Positions 25,152 to 33,649 of a stretch of 64,000 bases of DNA are shown here, in pieces. This DNA comes from Alkalihalobacillus sp. YIM B00296 (lineage in GTDB: Bacteria; Bacillota; Bacilli; Bacillales; Fictibacillaceae): the NCBI RefSeq assembly GCF_020179385.1, contig NZ_JAIBLJ010000004.1, positions 184,260 through 248,259 on the forward strand, written 5' to 3'. Every line of letters starts with the position of its first letter. Positions within the stretch are counted from its first letter, which is position 1. Below the pieces are notes generated by a model. That model saw nothing but the letters and a program-made list of their open reading frames with translations. It was not told the DNA's origin and searched no databases. Position numbers and translations under genes: made by a program.

Positions 25152-25781
25152 CTATCGCAACGGTTTCAACGCTTTGGAGACTTTTGCTACACGTTCTCCG
25201 AGTCTTCCAGCCATAACAAAATCAACTTCCTTCGGCTGTTCTCCGCCTTGTGGCCCAGCAATCGTAGACGCCGAATATGGTGATCCTCCATTTGACTCTG
25301 CAGTCAGTTGTTCAGGGTTTTCACCGTATGGAAGACCAACATAGATCAAACCAAAGTGCATGAATGGCACGAAGGACGTAAGGGCTGTGGCTTCTTGCCC
25401 CCCGTGGACCGACCCTGTGCTAGTAAATACAGCCGTCGCTTTACCTTCAAGCTCACCGTTCAGCCATAATGAGCCTGCAGAATCGAGATATTGTTTCATT
25501 TGGGCTGGCATTGAACCATAACGGGTTGGAATCCCCCAGATAATTCCATCCGCCCAACGTAAATCATCATGTGTTGCTTCTGGAATATCAGACTGCATTT
25601 CTTGCGCTTTTACATAATACTCCTGGGAAGACATCGCACCTTTCACTTCTGCAAATTCCTTTACACGAACAAGTTTCACTTCCGTATCTTCAACGCGTCC
25701 TGCTCCTTCCGCAACCGCCTGTGCCATTTGATAAATATGTCCATATGCACTGTAATAAGGAATCAATATTTTTGTTGCCAT
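25152..25781 (-). CDS. wrbA: NAD(P)H:quinone oxidoreductase WrbA type
   Basis: A 209-residue flavodoxin-fold FMN enzyme that reduces quinones by two electrons. The FMN phosphate loop is YYSAYGHIYQMA, the second loop GIPTRYGSMPAQMK, and the third TSTGSVHGGQEAT; the C-terminal SPYSASTIAG is typical of WrbA. AGAGGAG precedes the ATG. An operator-like half-perfect palindrome upstream matches that of the adjacent MarR gene, so induction by quinones or aldehydes through that repressor is inferred. Confidence 0.92.
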   Translation of the reverse strand: MATKILIPYYSAYGHIYQMAQAVAEGAGRVEDTEVKLVRVKEFAEVKGAMSSQEYYVKAQEMQSDIPEATHDDLRWADGIIWGIPTRYGSMPAQMKQYLDSAGSLWLNGELEGKATAVFTSTGSVHGGQEATALTSFVPFMHFGLIYVGLPYGENPEQLTAESNGGSPYSASTIAGPQGGEQPKEVDFVMAGRLGERVAKVSKALKPLR

Positions 25782-25879
25782 TTTCTAAATCACTCCTCTA
25801 AAATATAATCTGTTTTTATAAGTTCCCATACCTGAATTTTTTAAATCCCTTTTCTCTTAAAAATATCCTAGTTTCATAT

Positions 25880-25895
25880 ATATTGAATTCGAGAT
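25880..25895 (-). promoter_or_regulatory. MhqR-like operator of wrbA
   Basis: ATATTGAATTCGAGAT: the right half TTCGAGAT equals that of the perfect operator at 26398-26419; the left half has two mismatches. It lies about 100 bases before wrbA. Confidence 0.6.
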
Positions 25896-25910
25896 ATTAG
25901 GTCTTAAGGA

Positions 25911-25930
25911 AACTTGGCTTTTGCCAAGTT
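25911..25930 (-). terminator. Hairpin after mhqR
   Basis: AACTTGGC and GCCAAGTT with a four-base loop, just after the regulator stop. The T-run is short on the minus strand. Confidence 0.5.
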
Positions 25931-25941
25931 TTATGGAAAAA

Positions 25942-26373
25942 TTACTTCCTCGCCGCTGCGTACTTCCCGAGCTTTTTAAGCATCTGTATCGCTTCAGTCT
26001 TTTCCGATTCGGTAATACCACTTAATGCCTGCTGTAACACTTCTTCATGGGATGGGAAAATGTCCTCCATCAACGTTTTGCCTTTTTCTGTTAAAAAAGC
26101 GTAAGTGATGCGACGGTCCCTTTCACACGCTTTTCTTTCCAAAAACCCTTTTCCCTCTAATCTATCGACAACATACGTAATACTTCCGCTTGCCAATAAA
26201 ATCTTCCCGCCTATTTTTTGCAAAGCATGTGGCCCTTTATGGTAAAGAAGTTCAAGAACCCCAAACTCTGTCAAGTTCAGGCCAAACCTCTGGGTATCTT
26301 TTTTCGCCACCTCCATAATGGATTGATAGGCACGGGAAAGCACTACGAATAATTCTAATGATGAGTCCTTCAT
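25942..26373 (-). CDS. MarR-family repressor, MhqR-like
   Basis: A 143-residue winged-helix regulator. The sequence NLTEFGVLELLYHKGPHALQ followed by LASGSITYVVDRLEGKGFLE is very like MhqR of B. subtilis, the repressor of quinone-resistance genes, and the DxR wing ERDRRITYAFLT is present. The only cysteine is in KACERDRR, so it is not an OhrR-type. GGAG lies before the ATG. A perfect palindrome overlaps its own -10, and a similar site precedes wrbA, so it is inferred to repress itself and the quinone reductase. Confidence 0.85.
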   Translation of the reverse strand: MKDSSLELFVVLSRAYQSIMEVAKKDTQRFGLNLTEFGVLELLYHKGPHALQKIGGKILLASGSITYVVDRLEGKGFLERKACERDRRITYAFLTEKGKTLMEDIFPSHEEVLQQALSGITESEKTEAIQMLKKLGKYAAARK

Positions 26374-26397
26374 GCTAGTAGATCTCCTTTGGAAATT

Positions 26398-26447
26398 ATT
26401 ATCTCGAATTCGAGATAATTATATCTTTCTCGGTTTGCCTGTGTCAA
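26398..26447 (-). promoter_or_regulatory. Promoter and operator of the MhqR-like gene
   Basis: TTGACA (26447-26442) and TATAAT (26423-26418), both perfect, are 18 bases apart on the minus strand. A 22-bp perfect palindrome at 26398-26419, with core ATCTCGAATTCGAGAT, abuts the -10. The core equals the MhqR operator described in B. subtilis. Confidence 0.85.
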
Positions 26448-26461
26448 AACATAGGAAATGT

Positions 26462-26642
26462 GAAATTCATCCCCTTTCCATAGGGTAGCGAAAAGCGAAC
26501 ACCATGTAGGTCACTGGAAGACTGGCGAGGAGGCTCGAACCAAACAAAGTTCGGCTCTGCGTGGATAAACAATTTGATCTAAATCAATGTGCCGACCGGC
26601 CTGGCTCGCTTTCCTGCAGGAGTGTCGCATTTCGCTCAAATA
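26462..26642. repeat. Composite inverted-repeat element
   Basis: Left end GAAATTCATCCCCTTTCC and right end CAGGAGTGTCGCATTTCGC are diverged inverted ends. Inside are CACTGGAAGACTGGCGAGGA and CAAACAAAGTTCGGCTCTGC, shared with copies at 38668 and 50261. Confidence 0.8.
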
Positions 26643-26656
26643 AACTTCTGATCCAC

Positions 26657-26693
26657 AATAAAGAGAGAGCTACAAAAAAGCCCTCTCCCTTTC
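26657..26693 (-). terminator. Terminator of the TRAP operon
   Basis: AAAGGGAGAGGGCT faces AGCTCTCTCTTT on the minus strand; T-run short. Confidence 0.6.
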
Positions 26694-26697
26694 ATTC

Positions 26698-28692
26698 TTA
26701 TGCACCTACTGAGTGAGGTCTTTGTTCGTCGGATTCATTACGCTTGATGAAAAACTGTAATGCGAAAAGTCCGATAAATACCGCAAGACCAAATAAATCA
26801 GTCGAACCTTCTGGATAAATCAACATGATACCCGCAGCAAGGCAAATGATACGTTCTACCCAATGCGTTTTTCTCATCCAATATCCGATCATTGCCGCTC
26901 CGATCGCAACCATGCCTGTAACAGAGGTAAAGACGATCCAGAGGGTTTGATCCCATGTCGTATCAATCATCATCAGTTCAGGAGAATACACGAATATATA
27001 CGGGATGATGAAGGCGGCTATCGCCAGCTTGGCTGAATTCACCCCGGTCTTGAACGGTTCTCCTCCCGAAACCCCTGCGGCTGCAAATGCTGCAAGGGCT
27101 ACAGGCGGTGTTATATCAGCAATGATCCCAAAGTAAAATACGAACATGTGCGCAGACAAATCAGGTATGTCCAATGCTAATAAAGCTGGTGCAGCGATCG
27201 TCGCTGTAATGACATAGTTCGCTGTCGTTGGTGACCCCATTCCTAATATGATGGAAGCTACCATCGTAAAGAACAGCGTAAAGAAAAGGATATCATTTGA
27301 TAAGTCAATCAAGCCCCCAGCCATTTTAAGACCGAGACCTGTCAACGTTACGACACCGACAATGATCCCAGCACAAGCGGTAGCGGTTGCAACACCGATT
27401 GCTGTCCGGGCTCCATTAATCAACGCTTCCGCAAAATCCTTTGGTCCCATCCTTGTATCTTTGTTAATAGCTCCCACTACGATACAAGATACGATCGACC
27501 AGAGGGCTGCACGCGTAACACTCATTCCTGACATCAGCAGAATGACAACCACGAAAATAGGTGCCAGTAAATAAATCTTTTTTAAAACTTCTTTCCTATC
27601 TGGCATTTCCTCTTTGCTGAGCCCTTTTAAGCCAATTTTCTTTGCTTGGAAATGAGTCATGATCCAAATTCCTGTAAAATAGAGCAAAGCTGGTATCGCA
27701 GCAGCCTTTGCAATTTCCCAGTAGGTAATACCTCCGCCGATGAATTCAACCATCAGGAATGCTGCAGCCCCCATGATCGGCGGCATCAATTGGCCTCCTG
27801 TAGATGCAGCTGCTTCCACAGCACCGGCAAACTCCTTACGATAGCCGAGTTTTTTCATCATCGGGATCGTGAAAGAACCTGAAGTAACAACGTTTGCGAC
27901 AGAACTTCCAGAAATTGTCCCTTGAAGAGCACTTGAGAAAATTGCTACCTTCGCTGGTCCGCCGGTACGTCTTCCGGTCAAGGCTACCGCCAAATCATTG
28001 AAGTATTGGCCGACCCCGGTCTTCACTAGAAATGCACCAAATAATAAGAACAGGAAGATAAAGGTGGACGATACTTTTAATGGGGTTCCGAGAATCCCTT
28101 CTGTCGTAAAGAACATCGTACGGATGATCCGTTCGATTCCAATCCCGCGATGCTGCAGGAACCCTGGCATGATCGGCCCTAAATAGGCATAAAGCAAAAA
28201 CACTGTTGCAATGATTGTAATTGGTATCCCTACTACCCTTCGTGTTGCTTCAAGTACAAGAACTATCGCAAGTACACCGACTAGAAGATCCATTGTTTCA
28301 AGACGTCCGACCCGTTGTACAAGGTCACTGATGTTGAATGGCCAGTAAAGTCCGACCACAACACTTAACGATGCCAACAAGCCATCAAGCCATGTAATCT
28401 GGAACTTTCGTTTCGTATCTTTCGCCCTTCTCTTTTTTGATGCTGGAAAGAGTAAAAAGGCTAAAGACAAAGCAAATCCAAGATGGATGGAACGATGGAC
28501 CTGTGGTGAAAATCGATCCAACGTTGACGTATATAATTGATATAAAGAAAAACTCAACAGCAGGATCGTGACAATCCAGCCTAAAATTCCCGTTAATCTA
28601 CGAAATCCCGCTTCAGGATCATATTTCGCCATCATATGTTCCATTTCTTCATCCGTTATCTGCTGATTTTGTTTCAAACCTTTTTCATCCAA
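26698..28692 (-). CDS. TRAP transporter permease, fused DctQM (TAXI type)
   Basis: A roughly 664-residue membrane protein uniting the small and large permease parts of a TRAP carrier, with about 18 hydrophobic segments. The large-subunit signature is clear: LQGTISGSSVANVVTSGSF, then AAASTGGQLMPPIMGAAAF and GMGSPTTANYV. It works with the TAXI solute receptor encoded two genes upstream, importing an organic acid by sodium symport; substrate unknown. The TTG at 28692 is best spaced from AAAGGAG; an ATG at 28701 is one base from that site. It overlaps the DUF1850 gene slightly. Confidence 0.9.
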   Translation of the reverse strand: MDEKGLKQNQQITDEEMEHMMAKYDPEAGFRRLTGILGWIVTILLLSFSLYQLYTSTLDRFSPQVHRSIHLGFALSLAFLLFPASKKRRAKDTKRKFQITWLDGLLASLSVVVGLYWPFNISDLVQRVGRLETMDLLVGVLAIVLVLEATRRVVGIPITIIATVFLLYAYLGPIMPGFLQHRGIGIERIIRTMFFTTEGILGTPLKVSSTFIFLFLLFGAFLVKTGVGQYFNDLAVALTGRRTGGPAKVAIFSSALQGTISGSSVANVVTSGSFTIPMMKKLGYRKEFAGAVEAAASTGGQLMPPIMGAAAFLMVEFIGGGITYWEIAKAAAIPALLYFTGIWIMTHFQAKKIGLKGLSKEEMPDRKEVLKKIYLLAPIFVVVILLMSGMSVTRAALWSIVSCIVVGAINKDTRMGPKDFAEALINGARTAIGVATATACAGIIVGVVTLTGLGLKMAGGLIDLSNDILFFTLFFTMVASIILGMGSPTTANYVITATIAAPALLALDIPDLSAHMFVFYFGIIADITPPVALAAFAAAGVSGGEPFKTGVNSAKLAIAAFIIPYIFVYSPELMMIDTTWDQTLWIVFTSVTGMVAIGAAMIGYWMRKTHWVERIICLAAGIMLIYPEGSTDLFGLAVFIGLFALQFFIKRNESDEQRPHSVGA

Positions 28693-29200
28693 AAATCTCA
28701 TCTCCTTTCAGCCGCTGCCATAGATTGATAGGTTGTACATCCAACCGGACCCAGCTTCCTGGTGCCACAGCTTGATCCAAAGGGAATTCTTTCTGATCCA
28801 TGATTAATGTATGATTTGCGATTACTTGTCCAACTCGAATGTCGATGTATGGAAAGACCCGGTTCATATTCGTAATGTAATAGGTTCCGTCCTTTTCAAT
28901 GAATTTTTCCTCACCGGTTGCATTGGAAGGCATGCCGATAGCGAAGTTTTTATAGGCTAACTCCGTTTGGACGATTTCGTCATTATCGCTAATTTCATAA
29001 GTTTCCTTTACAGGCGTCCTATGAACGGAATGGGTATATTGAATATGAAACTCGGTATCCTTATCCACACTCACATATGCAATGATATTTCCGCTATTTT
29101 CGAATGTGATCGCTAATACCTTTCCAAAGGGAATGAACACTATTAAAATAAGTCCGATCAAAATAATCAGGGTGGCCAAGACCTTCGTATATTTTTTCAT
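28685..29200 (-). CDS. DUF1850 protein of the TAXI-TRAP operon
   Basis: A 171-residue protein with one N-terminal membrane anchor (about residues 7-28) and an extracytoplasmic domain containing FHIQYTHSVHRTPVKETYE, typical for DUF1850. This family regularly lies between the receptor and permease genes of TAXI-type TRAP systems; its precise role is unknown. ATG at 29200 follows GGATG by seven bases. Overlap with the permease suggests coupling. Confidence 0.85.
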   Translation of the reverse strand: MKKYTKVLATLIILIGLILIVFIPFGKVLAITFENSGNIIAYVSVDKDTEFHIQYTHSVHRTPVKETYEISDNDEIVQTELAYKNFAIGMPSNATGEEKFIEKDGTYYITNMNRVFPYIDIRVGQVIANHTLIMDQKEFPLDQAVAPGSWVRLDVQPINLWQRLKGDEIFG

Positions 29201-29234
29201 ACACACACATCCATACGAGCCGGTTATATAAGGA

Positions 29235-29306
29235 AGGCTGACTCATAAGCAACTGACTTCCTCCGTTAGACAGGGAAAGTCTGTCACTTAAGTTTTGAGC
29301 CAGCCT
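29235..29306 (-). terminator. Long hairpin between receptor and DUF1850 genes
   Basis: AGGCTGGCTCA faces TGAGTCAGCCT on the minus strand with a 50-base loop; T-poor tail. Probably an attenuator or 3'-end stabiliser that keeps receptor mRNA in excess over permease mRNA. Confidence 0.5.
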
Positions 29307-29322
29307 CATTTACTCATTAAAT

Positions 29323-30288
29323 TTATTTCAAGCCTTTTTCTTTAAAATATTTCTCCGCACCTGGGTGAAGATCGGTTCCCACACCATCAAGTGCTTTCTC
29401 TGGGTTGATCAATTCGCCTTTTGCATGCTTGACATTGTCAACGTTATCAAAGAACGCTTTTGTCAAATTGTAGACAACGTCTTCGCTCAAGTCCGCGCGG
29501 GCTACAAGCATTGCCAACACTGCAACTGTTTCAACGTCTTCTTCAAGACCGTAAGTTCCAGCTGGAATCGTGTCCTCAGCATAGTACGGGTACTTTTCGC
29601 TAAGCTCTTTTGCTTTGTCAGCTGCTACTGGTACGATTCGGACAGGTTTTTGGGCGGATAACGCTTCAACTGCCCCAGTCGGTGCACCAGACGTAATGAA
29701 TGCAGCATCGATATCGCCATCCTGCATAAGTTCAGTTGATTCATCAAACGCAAGGTTTTCTACTTCGATATCATCTAATGTAAGTCCATGGATCTCCAAA
29801 ATCTGTTTTGCATTTTCAGAAGTCCCACTTCCGACATCACCGATTGATACCTTTTTACCCTTTAAATCTTCTACAGATTGAATATCACTGTCTTTCAATA
29901 CAACAATCTGAATCGTTTCAGGATACAAAGTACCAATAGCTTGTACATTATCAGTTGCGGCATCCTCGAACATCAATTTTCCTTCCACTGCATAACTGGC
30001 AATGTCAGTCTGAGTGAATGCTAGATCTGCCTCCCCATCTTGAAGGGTCTGCATATTTTCGACAGAAGCTCCTGAGGCTTGAGCAGAAACGGTTTTCTCT
30101 GTGTTATCGGACATGATCGTTGCGATTTCCCCACCAAGTGGGTAATAAGTTCCACCCGTACCACCTGTCAGCATGCTGATTTCTTCTGGATCAGCGTCTG
30201 CTCCACCGCCAAGTGAACCACACCCTGTCAATACCATTGCTACAACTAGCAAACTGACAAACGCAAGTGAGAGTTTTTTAGACTTCAT
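29323..30288 (-). CDS. TAXI-family TRAP solute-binding lipoprotein
   Basis: A 321-residue receptor. A lipoprotein signal with lipobox LTGC (Cys about 23) anchors it to the outer face of the membrane. The TAXI motif GGTGGTYYPLGGEIA follows at once, then LAFTQTDIASYA and KGKKVSIGDVGSGTSENAKQ. Substrate not predictable (glutamate, 2-oxoglutarate or other carboxylates are known for the family). ATG at 30288 is 8 bases from GGGGGA. First gene of the three-gene TRAP operon. Confidence 0.92.
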   Translation of the reverse strand: MKSKKLSLAFVSLLVVAMVLTGCGSLGGGADADPEEISMLTGGTGGTYYPLGGEIATIMSDNTEKTVSAQASGASVENMQTLQDGEADLAFTQTDIASYAVEGKLMFEDAATDNVQAIGTLYPETIQIVVLKDSDIQSVEDLKGKKVSIGDVGSGTSENAKQILEIHGLTLDDIEVENLAFDESTELMQDGDIDAAFITSGAPTGAVEALSAQKPVRIVPVAADKAKELSEKYPYYAEDTIPAGTYGLEEDVETVAVLAMLVARADLSEDVVYNLTKAFFDNVDNVKHAKGELINPEKALDGVGTDLHPGAEKYFKEKGLK

Positions 30289-30370
30289 ATGTAACATCCC
30301 CCTTTTCGAATATAATCATACTTATTTTACCATAGCAGATAGTACAAGAATAGGAAAAATTTAATTTTTA

Positions 30371-30766
30371 TCAATCATATGAATATTTTGATAGTTGGAT
30401 TTCCCATTGTACTAATGAGGGACGTTGGTGAAGGCTGATTTTCGGAAAAACGAAGGTCCAGGGCATCGAGCTATTCGGTGGAACAACAACCTGGGGCGAA
30501 TCGAATCGGAATGAGGCTACCTTTCCTCTCTTGTTTTCATAATAGTCGAGGAATATCCCTTTTGCTCGGAAGGTTTCTTCCTTGCCGTTTTGGATGAGCA
30601 CCATCGCGAGGAGTGAGCCTTGATGGTTCATTGCGGCGCGGATCGGGGTCCATGTCAGTTCACCTTGTTGGATCGGAGACGCTTTATGTAATTGCTCGAT
30701 TGCCTTACGATCCTGGTTTGCGATCGCTTTATCCCAAGATGGTTCAAATATCAATCTGTCCGTCAT
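30371..30766 (-). CDS. SLAP domain protein
   Basis: A 131-residue soluble protein of the SLAP (accessory Sec/S-layer assembly) domain family found in bacilli. The signature GELTWTPIRAAMNHQGSLLA, then VLIQNG and PWTFVFP is present. No signal peptide is seen. Role unknown; the family is found beside secA2/secY2 or alone, as here. Confidence 0.75.
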   Translation of the reverse strand: MTDRLIFEPSWDKAIANQDRKAIEQLHKASPIQQGELTWTPIRAAMNHQGSLLAMVLIQNGKEETFRAKGIFLDYYENKRGKVASFRFDSPQVVVPPNSSMPWTFVFPKISLHQRPSLVQWEIQLSKYSYD

Positions 30767-30813
30767 GTAAGTATATATCCTTCCCGTTTTCTAAAAGTCC
30801 ATTGTTGAAATTT

Positions 30814-30969
30814 GCGAAATTCACTCCCTTTCCGCGGGCGAAGAAAAGCGGAAGCGACCCGCCTAGTCACGAAGGTCACTGGAAGACTGTCGAGGAGGCT
30901 GTTAGTCGAAAATCCTTAATTGTAGGTCGCGGGGTCTCGCTTCTCCCGCAGGAGTATCGCGAATTTCAC
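30814..30969. repeat. Inverted-repeat element, clearest copy
   Basis: Left GCGAAATTCACTCCCTTTCC, then GCGGGCG; right CCCGCAGGAGTATCGCGAAT, then TTC. The ends are inverted with small indels. Inside are GCGGAAGCGACCCGC and CACTGGAAGACTGTCGAGGA. The rest of 30767-31067 holds only a terminator. Confidence 0.8.
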
Positions 30970-31021
30970 TTTAGAAATTTCCCTGCAAGAATCAACATTA
31001 CTCTTTAACAAAGCAATAATT

Positions 31022-31057
31022 AGAAAAGAAAGGGGAGAAAAAGAAATCCCCTTTTCT
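31022..31057 (-). terminator. Terminator of the FdhF/YdeP-type gene
   Basis: AAAGGGGA and TCCCCTTT pair on the minus strand, followed by CTTTTC. Confidence 0.6.
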
Positions 31058-31067
31058 TATACTGATC

Positions 31068-33419
31068 TTATCCTACTTCCATTTCAAGCTCTTCAATCCG
31101 TTTTTCAAGATATTTCGTGTCTTTTTGAGCATGGAAGGTTTCAGCTTTCTCGACAATGACGGCTGTATTATATTCAGGTATCCCTGCGTATTGTTCATAG
31201 ACCCCTTTCGGAATGAGGACATTGCCTTCAGGCCAATGTACCTGGATGTTCCCAGGCTTAATCTCTACAAAACGTGCTTTCCCATGGAACAAGCCATGCT
31301 TGTTATAAACGACGATCGCTTCCCCTTGCCCGATGCCATATTTCTTGCCGTCCTCCTCATTCATCAATACATCATACCGTTCTGCCTGGTTGAACGGATC
31401 GTGGTCCGAATAGATCATCGAATTGAATTGTTTTCCGCGTCGTGTCGTCACATAAAAAAGGCCCTCGGCTTTACGCAACTCCGGAATATCCATTACGATC
31501 AGATTCCCTTTTCCATTTGGAGTCGGGCATACGCCATCCTCACAAAGCCATGCCCCTCCCCACTGGAATACATCCCCTTTTTTCTTCAAATACTGGATGC
31601 CATCATAATTCGGAGCAGCTTTTGCGATTTCCTCTCGAATCGACTGGGCATCTTTAAAATCAATAAGGTTTGCCTGTTCTGACTTCACACGTTTCGCCAG
31701 ATCGATGTAAATTTCCCATTCCGAACGTGCTTCTGCAATTCTTGGCCCTTTGATTTCGGGTGAAAAATACACCATCCGTTCCGTTGAAGTGGAAGTACCT
31801 CCGCGAGGCTGTTCATAACGTGTCATTGCTGGCAGCACGACTACCGCTTCCTTTGCATCGACAAAAGTGGACGTATTGAAGATGATATCTTGATGAACTC
31901 TGATGTCCACACTTTCAAGGCACCTTTTCACAAATTGAGGGTCAGGCATCGTTTCGAGGAAATTACCGCCTGACATATAGTAAAGCTTCAGCTTACGCTC
32001 ATGTTCCTCTGGGAGCAGCGCATTTTCAAGGGAAACCCCGACGATATCACCCTGCCATCTAGGAATCTCAAATCCCCAAACTTTTTCAACGCGTTCAACG
32101 TTCTTATCATCAAATCCGCCACCTGGAAGGACGAAAGGATCTGCACCCATCTCACCCGAACCTTGGACACCAGAGTGGCCGCGAATTGGCATGACGCCAC
32201 AGTGTTCCCTTCCTATAAACCCTTGTAAAAGCGCAAGGTTCGCTACTTGGGAGACATTGTCCGTGCCGAATCGATGCTGTGTCAAGCCCATTGACCAGAC
32301 GAACACGGCAGATTTTGATTTTGCGAGTACAACCGCAAGCTCTTCCATCCTTTCCTTCGATAATCCAGATGATTTTTCAAGCGTTTCCCATTCATAGGAC
32401 TGGACCTTCTCTTTCAAAGCGGCTAACCCTTTGACATGATCTTGGATGAATTCATGATTGATTGCCGATCCTGGCACCTTCTCCTCCATTTCGAACCAGT
32501 GTTTCATGATCCCATGCATGAAGGCAATGTCACCTCCGATGTTCACTTGATACACATCATCGGCAATCTTCGTCCCGAATAAAGCTGATTCAGCAATTGA
32601 AGGGATCCAATATTTTTCCATTGACGGTTCGTAATATGGGTTGATGATGATGATTTTCGTGCCTTTACGTTTTGCGGCATACATGTACTTGGTTGATACA
32701 GGCTGATTGTTTGCTGCAACCGACCCCCAGAACACGAGGACATCTGTGCCGATCCAATCTTTATAATTACAGCTGGAAGCACCGATCCCAAGTGACCTGC
32801 TCAATGCGGTTTTTGAAGGTGAATGACAGATGCGTGACGCATTGTCGATGTTGTTCGTCCCTAAAAACCGTGCAACCTTTGCTGCAGTGTAATACGATTC
32901 ATTTGTAATTCCGCGCGATGTCAAATAAAACCCGTATTGTTTAGGGTCCAGCCTTTTCATTTTCCCAGCAATCAGATCAAGTGCATCGTCCCAAGAAAGT
33001 CGACTGAATTTCCTTTCCCCAAGTTTACGGATCAGTGGATATGGAATCCTTCCCAGCTTTCTTAATTCTGTACTGCCCTTTCTACGGAGTTCATCAATAT
33101 CGGCATGAATGACTTCAGGCTTCATTTCAGGCATTGTGTTCAAGCGAAGAACATTCAATCGGGTCGTACATAGATGCGGTCCTTGTAATGTCTGGTCTTG
33201 TAAACCAGCAACTCCAAGGGCACAGCCGTCACACACACCTTGAGTCAAAATCCGTGTTGCATATGGCAGATTGTCTTTATTTTCCCACGCTACTTTTACT
33301 GTATCTCGAATATGATGCGGCTTTATTTTGCCTAATCCAAAGGGAACCTTGCTCACCCACAAGGACGGATCAGGATTCTTATTCAGTTTCATCGGGCCAG
33401 AATGTTTCGTCTTCCCCAT
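31068..33419 (-). CDS. FdhF/YdeP-family molybdopterin oxidoreductase
   Basis: A 783-residue molybdenum-pterin enzyme of the YdeP branch of formate-dehydrogenase-like proteins. Motifs: an N-terminal GVCDGCALGV, the family-typical NASRICHSPSKTALSRSLG at the active-site loop, FVWSMGLTQHRFGTDNV, PIRGHSGVQGSGEMGADP, and the C-terminal pterin-binding domain with TTRRGKQFNSMIYSDHDPFN. No twin-arginine signal, so cytoplasmic. Function is not firmly known; YdeP in E. coli is linked to acid resistance. There is no in-frame UGA here. A single-gene unit; a MOSC protein 2 kb away may be part of the same cofactor economy. Confidence 0.88.
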   Translation of the reverse strand: MGKTKHSGPMKLNKNPDPSLWVSKVPFGLGKIKPHHIRDTVKVAWENKDNLPYATRILTQGVCDGCALGVAGLQDQTLQGPHLCTTRLNVLRLNTMPEMKPEVIHADIDELRRKGSTELRKLGRIPYPLIRKLGERKFSRLSWDDALDLIAGKMKRLDPKQYGFYLTSRGITNESYYTAAKVARFLGTNNIDNASRICHSPSKTALSRSLGIGASSCNYKDWIGTDVLVFWGSVAANNQPVSTKYMYAAKRKGTKIIIINPYYEPSMEKYWIPSIAESALFGTKIADDVYQVNIGGDIAFMHGIMKHWFEMEEKVPGSAINHEFIQDHVKGLAALKEKVQSYEWETLEKSSGLSKERMEELAVVLAKSKSAVFVWSMGLTQHRFGTDNVSQVANLALLQGFIGREHCGVMPIRGHSGVQGSGEMGADPFVLPGGGFDDKNVERVEKVWGFEIPRWQGDIVGVSLENALLPEEHERKLKLYYMSGGNFLETMPDPQFVKRCLESVDIRVHQDIIFNTSTFVDAKEAVVVLPAMTRYEQPRGGTSTSTERMVYFSPEIKGPRIAEARSEWEIYIDLAKRVKSEQANLIDFKDAQSIREEIAKAAPNYDGIQYLKKKGDVFQWGGAWLCEDGVCPTPNGKGNLIVMDIPELRKAEGLFYVTTRRGKQFNSMIYSDHDPFNQAERYDVLMNEEDGKKYGIGQGEAIVVYNKHGLFHGKARFVEIKPGNIQVHWPEGNVLIPKGVYEQYAGIPEYNTAVIVEKAETFHAQKDTKYLEKRIEELEMEVG

Positions 33420-33649
33420 TTCAATTCACCTTCCCTGATCAGCCAAAGGTGACTGATTTTTATAATCTAATAGTATTATGAAAGCGGATTCAGTTCAACA
33501 TCCTCCCTGTCCGCCAATTTTTATGCTTGTTTATCTTAACAGAATCTCGGAGAAAATTGTCAGTATGGATCGAATTGTTAAAGGAGTTTTGTTCTTGTTG
33601 TTGAAATAATGTTCTTAGCAAACATAGAAGGATAGAAGGAGCCTGGAGA

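Noticed and set aside
31068-33419. Formate dehydrogenase selenoprotein
   Set aside because: The active-site loop is read without any in-frame UGA and belongs to the YdeP branch, so selenium is not needed here.
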